From NCBI GenBank assembly GCA_964016885.1, contig OZ024744.1:113720215-113784214 (forward strand): 64,000 bases of DNA, given 5' to 3'. A model generated the notes under the pieces. The model saw only the letters and a program-made list of their open reading frames with translations, had not been told where the DNA came from and did not search any database. Shown piece after piece: positions 45,483-60,057 of the stretch. The stretch comes from Eledone cirrhosa. Lineage: Eukaryota > Mollusca > Cephalopoda > Octopoda > Eledonidae. Within the stretch, counting starts at the first letter, position 1. Each line of letters begins with the position of its first letter. A program made the translations under genes and the position numbers.

Positions 45483-48400
45483 CAACATTGTCATCACCAT
45501 CAACAGTAACAACATTGTCATCACCATCAACATCAACAGTAGTAACATTGTCATCACCATCAACAGTAACAACACTGCCATCACTATCAACAGTACCAAC
45601 ATTGTCATCACCATCAACAGTAACAACATTGTCATCACCATCAACAGTAACAACATTGTCATCACCATCAACAGTAACAACATTGTCATCACCATCAACA
45701 GTTATAACATTGTCATCACCATCAACAGTAGTAACATTGTCATCACCATCAACAGTAGTAACACTGTCATCACCATCAACAGTAACAACATTGTCATCAC
45801 CATCAACAGTAACAACAGTCATCACCATCAACAGTAGTAACATTGTCATCACCATCAACAGTAGTACCATTGTCATCACCATCAACAGTAGTAACATTGT
45901 CATCACCATCAACAGTAGTAACATTGTCATCACCATCAACAGTAACAACATTGTCATCACCATCATCAGTAGTAACAATGTCATCACCATCAACAGTAGT
46001 AACATTGTCATCACCATCAACAGTAGTAACACTGTCATCACCATCAACAGTAACAACACTGTCATCACCATCAACAGTAACAATATTGTCATCACCATCA
46101 ACAGTAACATTGTCATCACCATCAACAGTAGTAACATTGTCATCACCATCAACAGTAACAACACTGTCATCACCATCAACAGTAACAACATTGTCATCAC
46201 CATCAACAGTAGTAACATTGCCATCACCATCAAGAGTAATAACATTGTCATCACCATCAACAGTAGTAACATTGTCATCACCATCAACAGTAACAACATT
46301 GTCATCACCATCAACAGTAGTAACAATGTCATCACCATCAACAGTAACAACATTGGCATCACCATCAACAGTAGTAACATTGTCATCACCATCAACAGTA
46401 ACAACACTGTCATCACCATCAACAGTAGTAACATTGTCATCACCATCAACAGTAACAACACTGTCATCACCATCAACAGTAACAACATTGTCATCACCAT
46501 CAACAGTAGTAACAATGTCATCACCATCAACAGTAACAACATTGTCATCACCATCAACAGTAGTAACAATGTCATCACCATCAACAGTAGTAACATTGTC
46601 ATCACCATCAACAGTAGTAACATTGTCATCACCATCAACAGCAGTAACACTGTCATCACCATCAACAGTAACAACACTGTCATCACCATCAACAGTAACA
46701 ACATTGTCATCACCATCAACAGTAACAACACTGTCATCACCATCAACAGTAACAATATTGTCATCACCATCAACAGTAACAACACTGTCATCACCATCAA
46801 CAGTAACAACATTGTCATCACCATCAACAGTAGTAATATTGTCATCACCATCAACAGTAACAACACTGTCATCACCATCAACAGTAGTAACACTGTCATC
46901 ACCATCAACAGTAGTAACATTGTCATCACCATCAACAGTAACAACATTGTCATCACCATCAACAGTAACAACATTGTCATCACCATCAACAGTAACAACA
47001 CTGTCATCACCATCAACAGTAACAACATTGTAATCACCATCAACAGTAACAACATTGTCATCACCATCAACAGTTATAACATTGTCATCACCATCAACAG
47101 TAGTAACATTGTCATCACTATCAACAGTAGTAACATTGTCATCACCATCAACAGTAGTAACACTGTCATCACCATCAACAGTAACAACATTGTCATCACC
47201 ATCAACAGTAACAACATTGTCATCACCATCAACAGTAACAACACTGTCATCACCATCAACAGTAACAACATTGTCATCACCATCAACAGTAACAACACTG
47301 TCATCACCATCAACAGTAACAACATTGTCATCACCATCAACAGTAGTAACATTGTCATCACCATCAACAGTAGTAACACCGTCTCAACATCAACAGTAAC
47401 AACATTGTCATCACCATCAACAGTAACAACATTGTCATCACCATCAACAGTTATAACATTGTCATCACCATCAACAGTAGTAACATTGTCATCACCATCA
47501 ACAGTAGTAACACTGTCATCACCATCAACAGTAACAACATTGTCATCACCATCAACAATAGTAACATTGTCATCACCATCAACAGTAACAACAGTCATCA
47601 CCAGTAGTAACACTGTCATCACCATCAACAGTAACAACACTGTCATCACCATCAACAACATTGTCATCACCATCAACTGTAGTAACATTGTCATCACCAT
47701 CAACAGTAACAACACTGTCATCACCATCAACAGTAACAACATTGTCATCACCATCAACAGTAGTAACACTGTCATCACCATCAACAGTAACAACATTGTC
47801 ATCACCATCAACAGTAGTAACATTGCCATCACCATCAACAGTAATAACATTGTCATCACCATCAACAGTAGTAACATTGTCATCACCATCAACAGTAACA
47901 ACACTGTCATCACCATCAACAGTAACAACACTGTCATCACCAACAGTAACAACATTGTCATCACCATCAACAGTAGTAACAATGTCATCACCATCAACAG
48001 TAACAACATTGTCATCACCATCAACAGTAACAACACTGTCATCACCATCAACAGTAACAACACTGTCATCACCATCAACAGTAACAACATTGTCATCACC
48101 ATCAACAGTAGTAACATTGTCATCACCATCAACAGTAACAACATTGTCATCACCATCAACACTAACAACACTGTCATCACCATCAACAGTAACAACATTG
48201 TCATCACCATCAACAGTAACAACATTGTCATCACCATCAACAGTAACAACTTTGTCATCACCATCAACAGTTATAACATTGTCATCACCATCAACAGTAG
48301 TAACATTGTCATTACCATCAACAGTAGTAACACTGTCATCACCATCAACAGTAACAACATTGTCATCACCATCAACAGTAGTAACATTGTCATCACCATC

Positions 48401-50847
48401 AACAGTAACAACATTGTCATCACCATCAACAGTAACAACATTGTCATCACCATCAACAGTAACAACACTGTCATCACCATCAACAGTAACAACATTGTAA
48501 TCACCATCAACAGTAACAACATTGTCATCACCATCAACAGTTATAACATTGTCATCACCATCAACAGTAGTAACATTGTCATCACTATCAACAGTAGTAA
48601 CATTGTCATCACCATCAACAGTAGTAACACTGTCATCACCATCAACAGTAACAACATTGTCATCACCATCAACAGTAACAACATTGTCATCACCATCAAC
48701 AGTAACAACACTGTCATCACCATCAACAGTAACAACATTGTAATCACCATCAACAGTAACAACATTGTCATCACCATCAACAGTAGTAACATTGTCATCA
48801 CCATCAACAGTAACAACACTGTCATCACCATCAACAGTAACAACATTGTCATCACCATCAACAGTAGTAACATTGTCATCACCATCAACAGTAGTAACAC
48901 CGTCTCAACATCAACAGTAACAACATTGTCATCACCATCAACAGTAACAACATTGTCATCACCATCAACATCAACAGTAGTAACATTGTCATCACCATCA
49001 ACAGTAACAACACTGCCATCACTATCAACAGTACCAACATTGTCATCACCATCAACAGTAACAACATTGTCATCACCATCAACAGTAACAACATTGTCAT
49101 CACCATCAACAGTAACAACATTGTCATCACCATCAACAGTTATAACATTGTCATCACCATCAACAGTAGTAACATTGTCATCACCATCAACAGTAGTAAC
49201 ACTGTCATCACCATCAACAGTAACAACATTGTCATCACCATCAACAGTAGTAACATTGTCATCACCATCAACAGTAACAACAGTCATCACCATCAACAGT
49301 AGTAACATTGTCATCACCATCAACAGTAGTACCATTGTCATCACCATCAACAGTAGTAACATTGTCATCACCATCAACAGTAGTAACATTGTCATCACCA
49401 TCAACAGTAACAACATTGTCATCACCATCATCAGTAGTAACAATGTCATCACCATCAACAGTAGTAACATTGTCATCACCATCAACAGTAACAACACTGT
49501 CATCACCATCAACAGTAACAATATTGTCATCACCATCAACAGTAACATTGTCATCACCATCAACAGTAGTAACATTGTCATCACCATCAACAGTAACAAC
49601 ACTGTCATCACCATCAACAGTAACAACATTGTCATCACCATCAACAGTAGTAACATTGCCATCACCATCAAGAGTAATAACATTGTCATCACCATCAACA
49701 GTAGTAACATTGTCATCACCATCAACAGTAACAACACTGTCATCACCATCAACAGTAACAACATTGTCATCACCATCAACAGTAGTAACAATGTCATCAC
49801 CATCAACAGTAACAACATTGGCATCACCATCAACAGTAGTAACATTGTCATCACCATCAACAGTAACAACACTGTCATCACCATCAACAGTAACAACACT
49901 GTCATCACCATCAACAGTAACAACATTGTCATCACCATCAACAATAGTAACACTGTCATCACCATCAACAGTAACAACATTGTCATCACCATCAACACTA
50001 ACAACACTGTCATCACCATCAACAGTAACAACATTGTCAGCACCATCAACAGTAACAACATTGTCATCACCATCAACAGAAACACCATTGTCATCACCAT
50101 CAACAGTAACAACATTGTCATCACCATCAACAGTTATAACATTGTCCTCACCATCAACAGTAGTAACATTGTCCTCACCATCAACAGTAGTAACATTGTC
50201 ATCACCATCAACAGTAGTAACACTGTCATCACCATCAACAGTAACAACATTGTCATCACCATCAACAGTAGTAACATTGTCATCACCATCAACAGTAGTA
50301 ACACTGTCATCACCATCAACAGTAACATTGTCATCACCATCAACAGTAGTAACATTGTCATCACCATCATCAGTAACAACATTGTCATCACCATCAACAG
50401 TAACAACATTGTCATCACCATCAACAGTAGTAACATTATCATCACCATCAACAGTAACAACATTGTCATCACTATCAACAACACTGTCATCACCATCAAC
50501 AGTAGTAACATTGTCATCACCATCAACAGTAATAACATTGTCATCACCATCAACAGTAACAACACTGTCATCACCATCAACAGTAACAACACTGTCATCA
50601 CCATCAACAGTAACATTGTTATCACCATCAACAGTAGTAACATTGTCATCACCATCAACAGTAACAACACTGTCATCACCATCAACAGTAACAACATTGT
50701 CATCACCATCAACAGTAGTAATATTGTCATCACCATCAACAGTAACAACACTGTCATCACCATCAACAGTAACAACATTGTCATCATCATCAACAACACT
50801 GTCATCACCATCAACAGTAGTAACATTGTCATCACCATCAACAGTAA
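45303..50847. repeat. Right-family array with a 3.44-3.47-kb periodicity
   Basis: Opens with the 161-bp cassette at 45,303/45,464. The stretch about 45,447-46,250 is repeated at about 48,885-49,710, offset 3,438 bp rising to 3,465 bp after one unit is gained. Both copies have the 33-bp CATCAACATCAACAG unit, the CTGCCATCACTATC marker, GTAGTACCATTG and CATCAAGAGTAATAAC. A shortened unit CATCACCAGTAGTAAC lies near 47,600. TTGTCCTCACC units cluster at 50,145-50,175. Only repeat sequence is present. Confidence 0.8.
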
Positions 50848-53800
50848 TAACATTGTCATCACCATCAACAGTAACAACACTGTCATCACCATCAACAGTA
50901 ACAACACTGTCATCACCAACAACAGTAACAACATTGTCATCACCATCAACAGTAGTAACATTGCCATCACCATCAAGAGTAATAACATTGTCATCACCAT
51001 CAACAGTAGTAACATTGTCATCACCATCAACAGTAACAACATTGTCATCACCATCAACAATAGTAACACTGTCATCACCATCAACAGTAACAACATTGTC
51101 ATCACCATCAACACTAACAACACTGTCATTACCATCAACAGTAACAACATTGTCAGCACCATCAACAGTAACAACATTGTCATCACCATCAACAGTAACA
51201 CCATTGTCATCACCATCAACAGTAACAACATTGTCATCACCATCAACAGTAACAACATTGTCATCACCATCAACAGTTATAACATTGTCCTCACCATCAA
51301 CAGTAGTAACATTGTCATCAACATCAACAGTAGTAACACTGTCATCACCATCAACAGTAACAACATTGTCATCACCATCAACAGTAGTAACATTGTCATC
51401 ACCATCAACAGTAACAACAGTCATCACCATCAACAGTAGTAACACTGTCATCACCATCAACAGTAACATTGTCATCACCATCAACAGTAGTAACATTGTC
51501 ATCACCATCATCAGTAACAACATTGTCATCACCATCAACAGTAACAACATTGTCATCACCATCAACAGTAGTAACATTGTCATCACCATCAACAGTAGTA
51601 CCATTGTCATCACCATCAACAGTAGTAACATTGTCATCACCATCAACAGTAGTAACATTGTCATCACCATCAACAGTAACAACACTGTTATCACCATCAA
51701 CAGTAACAACATTGTCATCACCATCAACAGTAGAAACAATGTCATCACCATCAACAGTAGTAACATTGTCATCACCATCAACAGTAGTAACATTGTCATC
51801 ACCATCAACAGCAGTAACACTGTCATCACCATCAACAGTAACAACATTGTCATCACCATCAACAGTAACAACATTGTCATCACCATCAACAGTAACAACA
51901 CTGTCATCACCATCAACAGTAACATTGTCATCACCATCAACAGTAGTAACATTGTCATCACCATCAACAGTAACAACACTGTCATCACCATCAACAGTAA
52001 CAACATTGTCATCACCATCAACAGTAGTAACAATGTCATCACCATCAACAGTAACAACATTGTCATCACCATCAACAGTAGTAACAATGTCATCACCATC
52101 AACAGTAGTAACATTGTCATCACCATCAACAGTAGTAACATTGTCATCACCATCAACAGCAGTAACACTGTCATCACCATCAACAGTAACAACATTGTCA
52201 TCACCATCAACAGTAACAACATTGTCATCACCATCAACAGTAACAACACTGTCATCACCATCAACAGTAACAATATTGTCATCACCATCAACAGTAACAT
52301 TGTTATCACCATCAACAGTAGTAACATTGTCATCACCATCAACAGTAACAACACTGTCATCACCATCAACAGTAACAACATTGTCATCACCATCAACAGT
52401 AGTAATATTGTCATCACCATCAACAGTAACAACACTGTCATCACCATCAACACTAACAACATTGTCATCACCATCAACAACACTGTCATCACCATCAACA
52501 GTAGTAACATTGTCATCACCATCAACAGTAATAACATTGTCATCACCATCAACAGTAACAACACTGTCATCACCATCAACAGTAACAACAATGTCATCAC
52601 CATCAACAGTAACAACATTGTCATCACCATCAACAGTAGTAACATTGTCATCACCATCAACAGTAACAACATTGTCATCACCATCAACAATAGTAACATT
52701 GTCATCACCATCAACAGTAGTAACACCGTCTCACCATCAACAGTAACAACATTGTCATCACCATCAACAGTAACAACATTGTCATCACCATCAACAGTAA
52801 CAACACTGTCATCACCATCAACAGTAACAACATTGTCATCACCATCAACAGTAGTAACATTGTCATCACCATCAACAGTAACACTGCCATCACTATCAAC
52901 AGTACCAACATTGTCATCACCATCAACAGTAACAACATTGTCATCACCATCAACAGTAACAACATTGTCATCACCATCAACAGTAACAACATTGTCATCA
53001 CCATCAACAGTTATAACATTGTCATCACCATCAACAGTAGTAACATTGTCATCACCATCAACAGTAGTAACACTGTCATCACCATCAACAGTAACAACAT
53101 TGTCATCACCATCAACAGTAGTAACATTGTCATCACCATCAACAGTAACAACAGTCATCACCATCAACAGTAGTAACACTGTCATCACCATCAACAGTAA
53201 CAACATTGTCATCACCATCAACAGTAGTAACATTGTCATCACCATCATCAGTAACAACATTGTCATCACCATCAACAGTAACAACATTGTCATCACCATC
53301 AACAGTAGTAACATTGTCATCACCATCAACAGTAGTACCATTGTCATCACCATCAACAGTAGTAACATTGTCATCACCATCAACAGTAGTAACATTGTCA
53401 TCACCATCAACAGTAGTAACAATGTCATCACCATCAACAGTAGTAACATTGTCATCACCATCAACAGTAGTAACACTGTCATCACCATCAACAGTAACAA
53501 CACTGTCATCACCATCAACAGTAACATTGTCATCACCATCAACAGTAGTAACATTGTCATCACCATCAACAGTAACAACACTGTCATCACCATCAACAGT
53601 AACAACATTGTCATCACCATCAACAGTAGTAACATTGCCATCACCATCAAGAGTAATAACATTGTCATCACCATCAACAGTAGTAACATTGTCATCACCA
53701 TCAACAGTAACAACACTGTCATCACCATCAACAGTAACAACATTGTCATCACCATCAACAGTAGTAACAATGTCATCACCATCAACAGTAACAACATTGT

Positions 53801-55301
53801 CATCACCATCAACTGTAGTAACATTGTCATCACCATCAACAGTAACAACACTGTCATCACCATCAACAGTAACAACACTGTCATCACCATCAACAGTAAC
53901 AACATTGTCATCACCATCAACAGTAGTTACATTGTCATCACCATCAACAGTAACAACATTGTCATCACCATCAACAATAGTAACACTGTCATCACCATCA
54001 ACAGTAACAACATTGTCATCACCATCAACACTAACAACACTGTCATCAGCATCAACAGTAACAACATTGTCAGCACCATCAACAGTAACAACATTGTCAT
54101 CACCATCAACAGTAACACCATTGTCATCACCATCAACAGTAACAACATTGTCATCACCATCAACAGTAACAACATTGTCATCACCATCAACAGTTATAAC
54201 ATTGTCCTCACCATCAACAGTAGTAACATTGTCATCACCATCAACAGTAGTAACACTGTCATCACCATCAACAGTAGTAACACTGTCATCACCATCAACA
54301 GTAATAACACTGTCATCACCATCAACAGTAACAACATTGTCATCACCATCAACAGTAACAACATTGTCATCACCATCAACAGTAACAACATTGTCATCAC
54401 CATCAACAGTAGTAACACTGTCATCACCATCAACAGTAACAACATTGTCATCACCATCAACAGTAGTAACATTGCCATCACCATCAAGAGTAATAACATT
54501 GTCATCACCATCAACAGTAGTAACATTGTCATCACCATCAACAGTAACAACACTGTCATCACCATCAACAGTAACAACATTGTCATCACCATCAACAGTA
54601 GTAACAATGTCATCACCATCAACAGTAACAACATTGTCATCACCATCAACTGTAGTAACATTGTCATCACCATCAACAGTAACAACACTGTCATCACCAT
54701 CAACAGTAACAACACTGTCATCACCATCAACAGTAACAACATTGTCATCACCATCAACAGTAGTTACATTGTCATCACCATCAACAGTAACAACATTGTC
54801 ATCACCATCAACAATAGTAACACTGTCATCACCATCAACAGTAACAACATTGTCATCACCATCAACACTAACAACACTGTCATCACCATCAACAGTAACA
54901 ACATTGTCAGCACCATCAACAGTAACAACATTGTCATCACCATCAACAGTAACACCATTGTCATCACCATCAACAGTAACAACATTGTCATCACCATCAA
55001 CAGTAACAACATTGTCATCACCATCAAGTTATAACATTGTCCTCACCATCAACAGTAGTAACATTGTCATCACCATCAACAGTAGTAACACTGTCATCAC
55101 CATCAACAGTAGTAACACTGTCATCACCATCAACAGTAATAACACTGTCATCACCATCAACAGTAACAACATTGTCATCACCATCAACAGTAACAACATT
55201 GTCATCACCATCAACAGTAACAACATTGTCATCACCATCAACAGTAGTAACACTGTCATCACCATCAACAGTAACAACATTGTCATCACCATCAACAGTA
55301 G
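50848..55301. repeat. 4.45-kb higher-order block, copy 1
   Basis: Partner of 55,302-60,057. The left edge is GTAATAAC at 50,847 against GTAGTAAC at 55,301. The offset is 4,454 bp near the left edge, 4,697 bp from 51,011, and 4,724 bp after about 53,530; the steps are 9 units (243 bp) and 1 unit (27 bp) absent from this copy. Landmarks shared include CATCACCAACAACAG (50,911 and 55,365), TTGTTATCACC, CACTAACAACATTG, the lone GTCTCACC unit (52,728 and 57,425), GTAGTTACATTG and CATCAAGTTATAAC (near 55,024 and 59,748). Confidence 0.88.
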
Positions 55302-58300
55302 TAACATTGTCATCACCATCAACAGTAACAACACTGTCATCACCATCAACAGTAACAACACTGTCATCACCAACAACAGTAACAACATTGTCATCACCAT
55401 CAACAGTAGTAACATTGCCATCACCATCAAGAGTAATAACATTGTCATCACCATCAACAGTAGTAACATTGTCATCACCATCAACAGTAACAACACTGTC
55501 ATCACCATCAACAGTAACAACATTCTCATCACCATCAACAGTAGTAACAATGTCATCACCATCAACAGTAACAACATTGTCATCACCATCAACAGTAGTA
55601 ACATTGTCATCACCATCAACAGTAACAACACTGTCATCACCATCAACAGTAACAACACTGTCATCACCATCAACAGTAACAACATTGTCATCACCATCAA
55701 CAGTAGAAACATTGTCATCACCATCAACAGTAACAACATTGTCATCACCATCAACAATAGTAACACTGTCATCACCATCAACAGTAACAACATTGTCATC
55801 ACCATCAACACTAACAACACTGTCATTACCATCAACAGTAACAACATTGTCAGCACCATCAACAGTAACAACATTGTCATCACCATCAACAGTAACACCA
55901 TTGTCATCACCATCAACAGTAACAACATTGTCATCACCATCAACAGTAACAACATTGTCATCACCATCAACAGTTATAACATTGTCCTCACCATCAACAG
56001 TAGTAACATTGTCATCAACATCAACAGTAGTAACACTGTCATCACCATCAACAGTAACAACATTGTCATCACCATCAACAGTAGTAACATTGTCATCACC
56101 ATCAACAGTAACAACAGTCATCACCATCAACAGTAGTAACACTGTCATCACCATCAACAGTAACATTGTCATCACCATCAACAGTAGTAACATTGTCATC
56201 ACCATCATCAGTAACAACATTGTCATCACCATCAACAGTAACAACATTGTCATCACCATCAACAGTAGTAACATTGTCATCACCATCAACAGTAGTACCA
56301 TTGTCATCACCATCAACAGTAGTAACATTGTCATCACCATCAACAGTAGTAACATTGTCATCACCATCAACAGTAACAACACTGTTATCACCATCAACAG
56401 TAACAACATTGTCATCACCATCAACAGTAGAAACAATGTCATCACCATCAACAGTAGTAACATTGTCATCACCATCAACAGTAGTAACATTGTCATCACC
56501 ATCAACAGCAGTAACACTGTCATCACCATCAACAGTAACAACATTGTCATCACCATCAACAGTAACAACATTGTCATCACCATCAACAGTAACAACACTG
56601 TCATCACCATCAACAGTAACATTGTCATCACCATCAACAGTAGTAACATTGTCATCACCATCAACAGTAACAACACTGTCATCACCATCAACAGTAACAA
56701 CATTGTCATCACCATCAACAGTAGTAACAATGTCATCACCATCAACAGTAACAACATTGTCATCACCATCAACAGTAGTAACAATGTCATCACCATCAAC
56801 AGTAGTAACATTGTCATCACCATCAACAGTAGTAACATTGTCATCACCATCAACAGCAGTAACACTGTCATCACCATCAACAGTAACAACATTGTCATCA
56901 CCATCAACAGTAACAACATTGTCATCACCATCAACAGTAACAACACTGTCATCACCATCAACAGTAACAATATTGTCATCACCATCAACAGTAACATTGT
57001 TATCACCATCAACAGTAGTAACATTGTCATCACCATCAACAGTAACAACACTGTCATCACCATCAACAGTAACAACATTGTCATCACCATCAACAGTAGT
57101 AATATTGTCATCACCATCAACAGTAACAACACTGTCATCACCATCAACACTAACAACATTGTCATCACCATCAACAACACTGTCATCACCATCAACAGTA
57201 GTAACATTGTCATCACCATCAACAGTAATAACATTGTCATCACCATCAACAGTAACAACACTGTCATCACCATCAACAGTAACAACAATGTCATCACCAT
57301 CAACAGTAAGAACATTGTCATCACCATCAACAGTAGTAACATTGTCATCACCATCAACAGTAACAACATTGTCATCACCATCAACAATAGTAACATTGTC
57401 ATCACCATCAACAGTAGTAACACCGTCTCACCATCAACAGTAACAACATTGTCATCACCATCAACAGTAACAACATTGTCATCACCATCAACAGTAACAA
57501 CACTGTCATCACCATCAACAGTAACAACATTGTCATCACCATCAACAGTAGTAACATTGTCATCACCATCAACAGTAACACTGCCATCACTATCAACAGT
57601 ACCAACATTGTCATCACCATCAACAGTAACAACATTGTCATCACCATCAACAGTAACAACATTGTCATCACCATCAACAGTAACAACATTGTCATCACCA
57701 TCAACAGTTATAACATTGTCATCACCATCAACAGTAGTAACATTGTCATCACCATCAACAGTAGTAACACTGTCATCACCATCAACAGTAACAACATTGT
57801 CATCACCATCAACAGTAGTAACATTGTCATCACCATCAACAGTAACAACAGTCATCACCATCAACAGTAGTAACACTGTCATCACCATCAACAGTAACAA
57901 CATTGTCATCACCATCAACAGTAGTAACATTGTCATCACCATCATCAGTAACAACATTGTCATCACCATCAACAGTAACAACATTGTCATCACCATCAAC
58001 AGTAGTAACATTGTCATCACCATCAACAGTAGTACCATTGTCATCACCATCAACAGTAGTAACATTGTCATCACCATCAACAGTAGTAACATTGTCATCA
58101 CCATCAACAGTAGTAACAATGTCATCACCATCAACAGTAGTAACATTGTCATCACCATCAACAGTAGTAACACTGTCATCACCATCAACAGTAACAACAC
58201 TGTCATCACCATCAACAGTAACAATATTGTCATCACCATCAACAGTAACATTGTCATCACCATCAACAGTAGTAACATTGTCATCACCATCAACAGTAAC

Positions 58301-60057
58301 AACACTGTCATCACCATCAACAGTAACAACATTGTCATCACCATCAACAGTAGTAACATTGCCATCACCATCAAGAGTAATAACATTGTCATCACCATCA
58401 ACAGTAGTAACATTGTCATCACCATCAACAGTAACAACACTGTCATCACCATCAACAGTAACAACATTGTCATCACCATCAACAGTAGTAACAATGTCAT
58501 CACCATCAACAGTAACAACATTGTCATCACCATCAACTGTAGTAACATTGTCATCACCATCAACAGTAACAACACTGTCATCACCATCAACAGTAACAAC
58601 ACTGTCATCACCATCAACAGTAACAACATTGTCATCACCATCAACAGTAGTTACATTGTCATCACCATCAACAGTAACAACATTGTCATCACCATCAACA
58701 ATAGTAACACTGTCATCACCATCAACAGTAACAACATTGTCATCACCATCAACACTAACAACACTGTCATCAGCATCAACAGTAACAACATTGTCAGCAC
58801 CATCAACAGTAACAACATTGTCATCACCATCAACAGTAACACCATTGTCATCACCATCAACAGTAACAACATTGTCATCACCATCAACAGTAACAACATT
58901 GTCATCACCATCAACAGTTATAACATTGTCCTCACCATCAACAGTAGTAACATTGTCATCACCATCAACAGTAGTAACACTGTCATCACCATCAACAGTA
59001 GTAACACTGTCATCACCATCAACAGTAATAACACTGTCATCACCATCAACAGTAACAACATTGTCATCACCATCAACAGTAACAACATTGTCATCACCAT
59101 CAACAGTAACAACATTGTCATCACCATCAACAGTAGTAACACTGTCATCACCATCAACAGTAACAACATTGTCATCACCATCAACAGTAGTAACATTGCC
59201 ATCACCATCAAGAGTAATAACATTGTCATCACCATCAACAGTAGTAACATTGTCATCACCATCAACAGTAACAACACTGTCATCACCATCAACAGTAACA
59301 ACATTGTCATCACCATCAACAGTAGTAACAATGTCATCACCATCAACAGTAACAACATTGTCATCACCATCAACTGTAGTAACATTGTCATCACCATCAA
59401 CAGTAACAACACTGTCATCACCATCAACAGTAACAACACTGTCATCACCATCAACAGTAACAACATTGTCATCACCATCAACAGTAGTTACATTGTCATC
59501 ACCATCAACAGTAACAACATTGTCATCACCATCAACAATAGTAACACTGTCATCACCATCAACAGTAACAACATTGTCATCACCATCAACACTAACAACA
59601 CTGTCATCACCATCAACAGTAACAACATTGTCAGCACCATCAACAGTAACAACATTGTCATCACCATCAACAGTAACACCATTGTCATCACCATCAACAG
59701 TAACAACATTGTCATCACCATCAACAGTAACAACATTGTCATCACCATCAAGTTATAACATTGTCCTCACCATCAACAGTAGTAACATTGTCATCACCAT
59801 CAACAGTAGTAACACTGTCATCACCATCAACAGTAGTAACACTGTCATCACCATCAACAGTAATAACACTGTCATCACCATCAACAGTAACAACATTGTC
59901 ATCACCATCAACAGTAACAACATTGTCATCACCATCAACAGTAACAACATTGTCATCACCATCAACAGTAGTAACACTGTCATCACCATCAACAGTAACA
60001 ACATTGTCATCACCATCAACAGTAGTAACATTGTCATCACCATCAACAGTAACAACA
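55302..60057. repeat. 4.72-kb higher-order block, copy 2
   Basis: Head-to-tail copy of 50,848-55,301 with 10 more units. One substitution noticed is GTAAGAACATTG near 57,309, where copy 1 has GTAACAACATTG. The match ends at 55,333/60,057 where copy 1 continues ACAACACTG and copy 2 ACAACAGTC. Within each block, segments such as the CATCAAGAGTAATAAC-to-GTTATAAC run (about 53,640-54,190 and 54,480-55,030) are themselves repeated at about 840 bp, so duplication is nested. Confidence 0.88.

Noticed and set aside
49268..53920. A minus-strand acidic VDGDDN repeat protein resembling Ca-binding DGD motifs
   Set aside because: The reading comes automatically from the reverse complement of the unit. 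It turns into MLLLLMVMT repeats after frame-shifting units, and no EF-hand or other domain spacing is kept.
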